Of a DNA stretch of 64,000 bases, positions 63,861-64,000 are shown in pieces. The stretch spans positions 6,189,165 through 6,253,164 of the forward strand of contig CM055100.1 of assembly GCA_029204225.1 (NCBI GenBank). Reading direction: 5' to 3'. The DNA is from Diphasiastrum complanatum. Lineage: Eukaryota > Streptophyta > Lycopodiopsida > Lycopodiales > Lycopodiaceae. The stretch's first letter is position 1; each line of letters starts with the position of its first letter. Below the pieces are notes generated by a model. That model was not told the DNA's origin and did not search any database. It saw only the letters and a list, made by a program, of their open reading frames with translations. Both the position numbers and the translations under genes were made by a program.

Positions 63861-64000
63861 GCCCCGGGGTGTCGATGCAGAACCTCTTCACTTAAAAGGG
63901 CTTCTAGCAGAGATGAAGTTGAGAGCTAAGTGACACTATCCCTACACAGTTGCATTTGAAACAGTCCCTACACTTTTCCTTCCTACACTGTCACTAAAAT

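Overview
The window is AT-rich nuclear DNA from a land plant with a large, transposon-filled genome. Signs are two eukaryotic intron-bearing genes, Ty1/copia and Ty3/gypsy retrotransposons with initiator-Met-tRNA primer sites, hAT, MULE-like and CACTA-like DNA-transposon debris, and very long (CT/AG)n tracts. The roughly 5-kb intron filled with transposon fragments would suit a gymnosperm or another large-genome vascular plant, but I cannot fix the lineage.

Host genes. (1) 2568-8316, minus strand: four spliced exons of an Abitram/Simiate (FAM206, GcvH-like fold) homologue. Splice phases agree at all three visible junctions; the first coding exon(s) were not found. Its large intron (2954-7933) holds a copia fragment and a BED-finger hAT fragment. 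(2) 32936-35024, plus strand: a four-exon heavy-metal-associated (HMA) domain plant protein of 531 residues with a complete MxCxxC metal site and no CaaX box. A TATA-like box and a 23-codon upstream ORF precede it. The same reading frame stays coding-like beyond its stop.

Everything else recognisable is mobile DNA in decay. 11.4-16.5 kb: a BED-finger fragment, gypsy remains with two related LTR pieces, and an 83-bp tRNA-like retroposon with a perfect 17-bp target duplication. 17.7-19.9 kb: local tandem duplications. 20-25.2 kb: gypsy pol, copia gag with primer site and LTR (minus), an open 191-codon CACTA-like ORF and a 160-bp (AG)n tract. 29.2-30.0 kb: a 721-bp hAT-type element with an 8-bp target duplication. 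36.8-37.6 kb: three long (CT)n tracts. 38.7-39.6 kb: a SWIM-finger (MULE-like) pseudogene, minus. 40-48.5 kb: gypsy fragments, one interrupted by a copia 5' end. 48.8-51.5 kb: minus-strand gypsy-like debris.

51.5-55.1 kb: a copia element whose protease-integrase block is inverted relative to its RT-RNase H half. 57-62.2 kb: the clearest nest, a 3,766-bp copia element with two 614-bp LTRs and a 5-bp target duplication, inserted in the integrase of an older copia. The inner copy has lost protease, integrase and most of RT. The window ends with another copia gag-protease fragment.

I found no new biosynthetic, defence or regulatory system. The best leads are the tRNA-like retroposon, the coding-like tail of the HMA gene, the internally deleted but relatively young copia, and the hidden Abitram gene.
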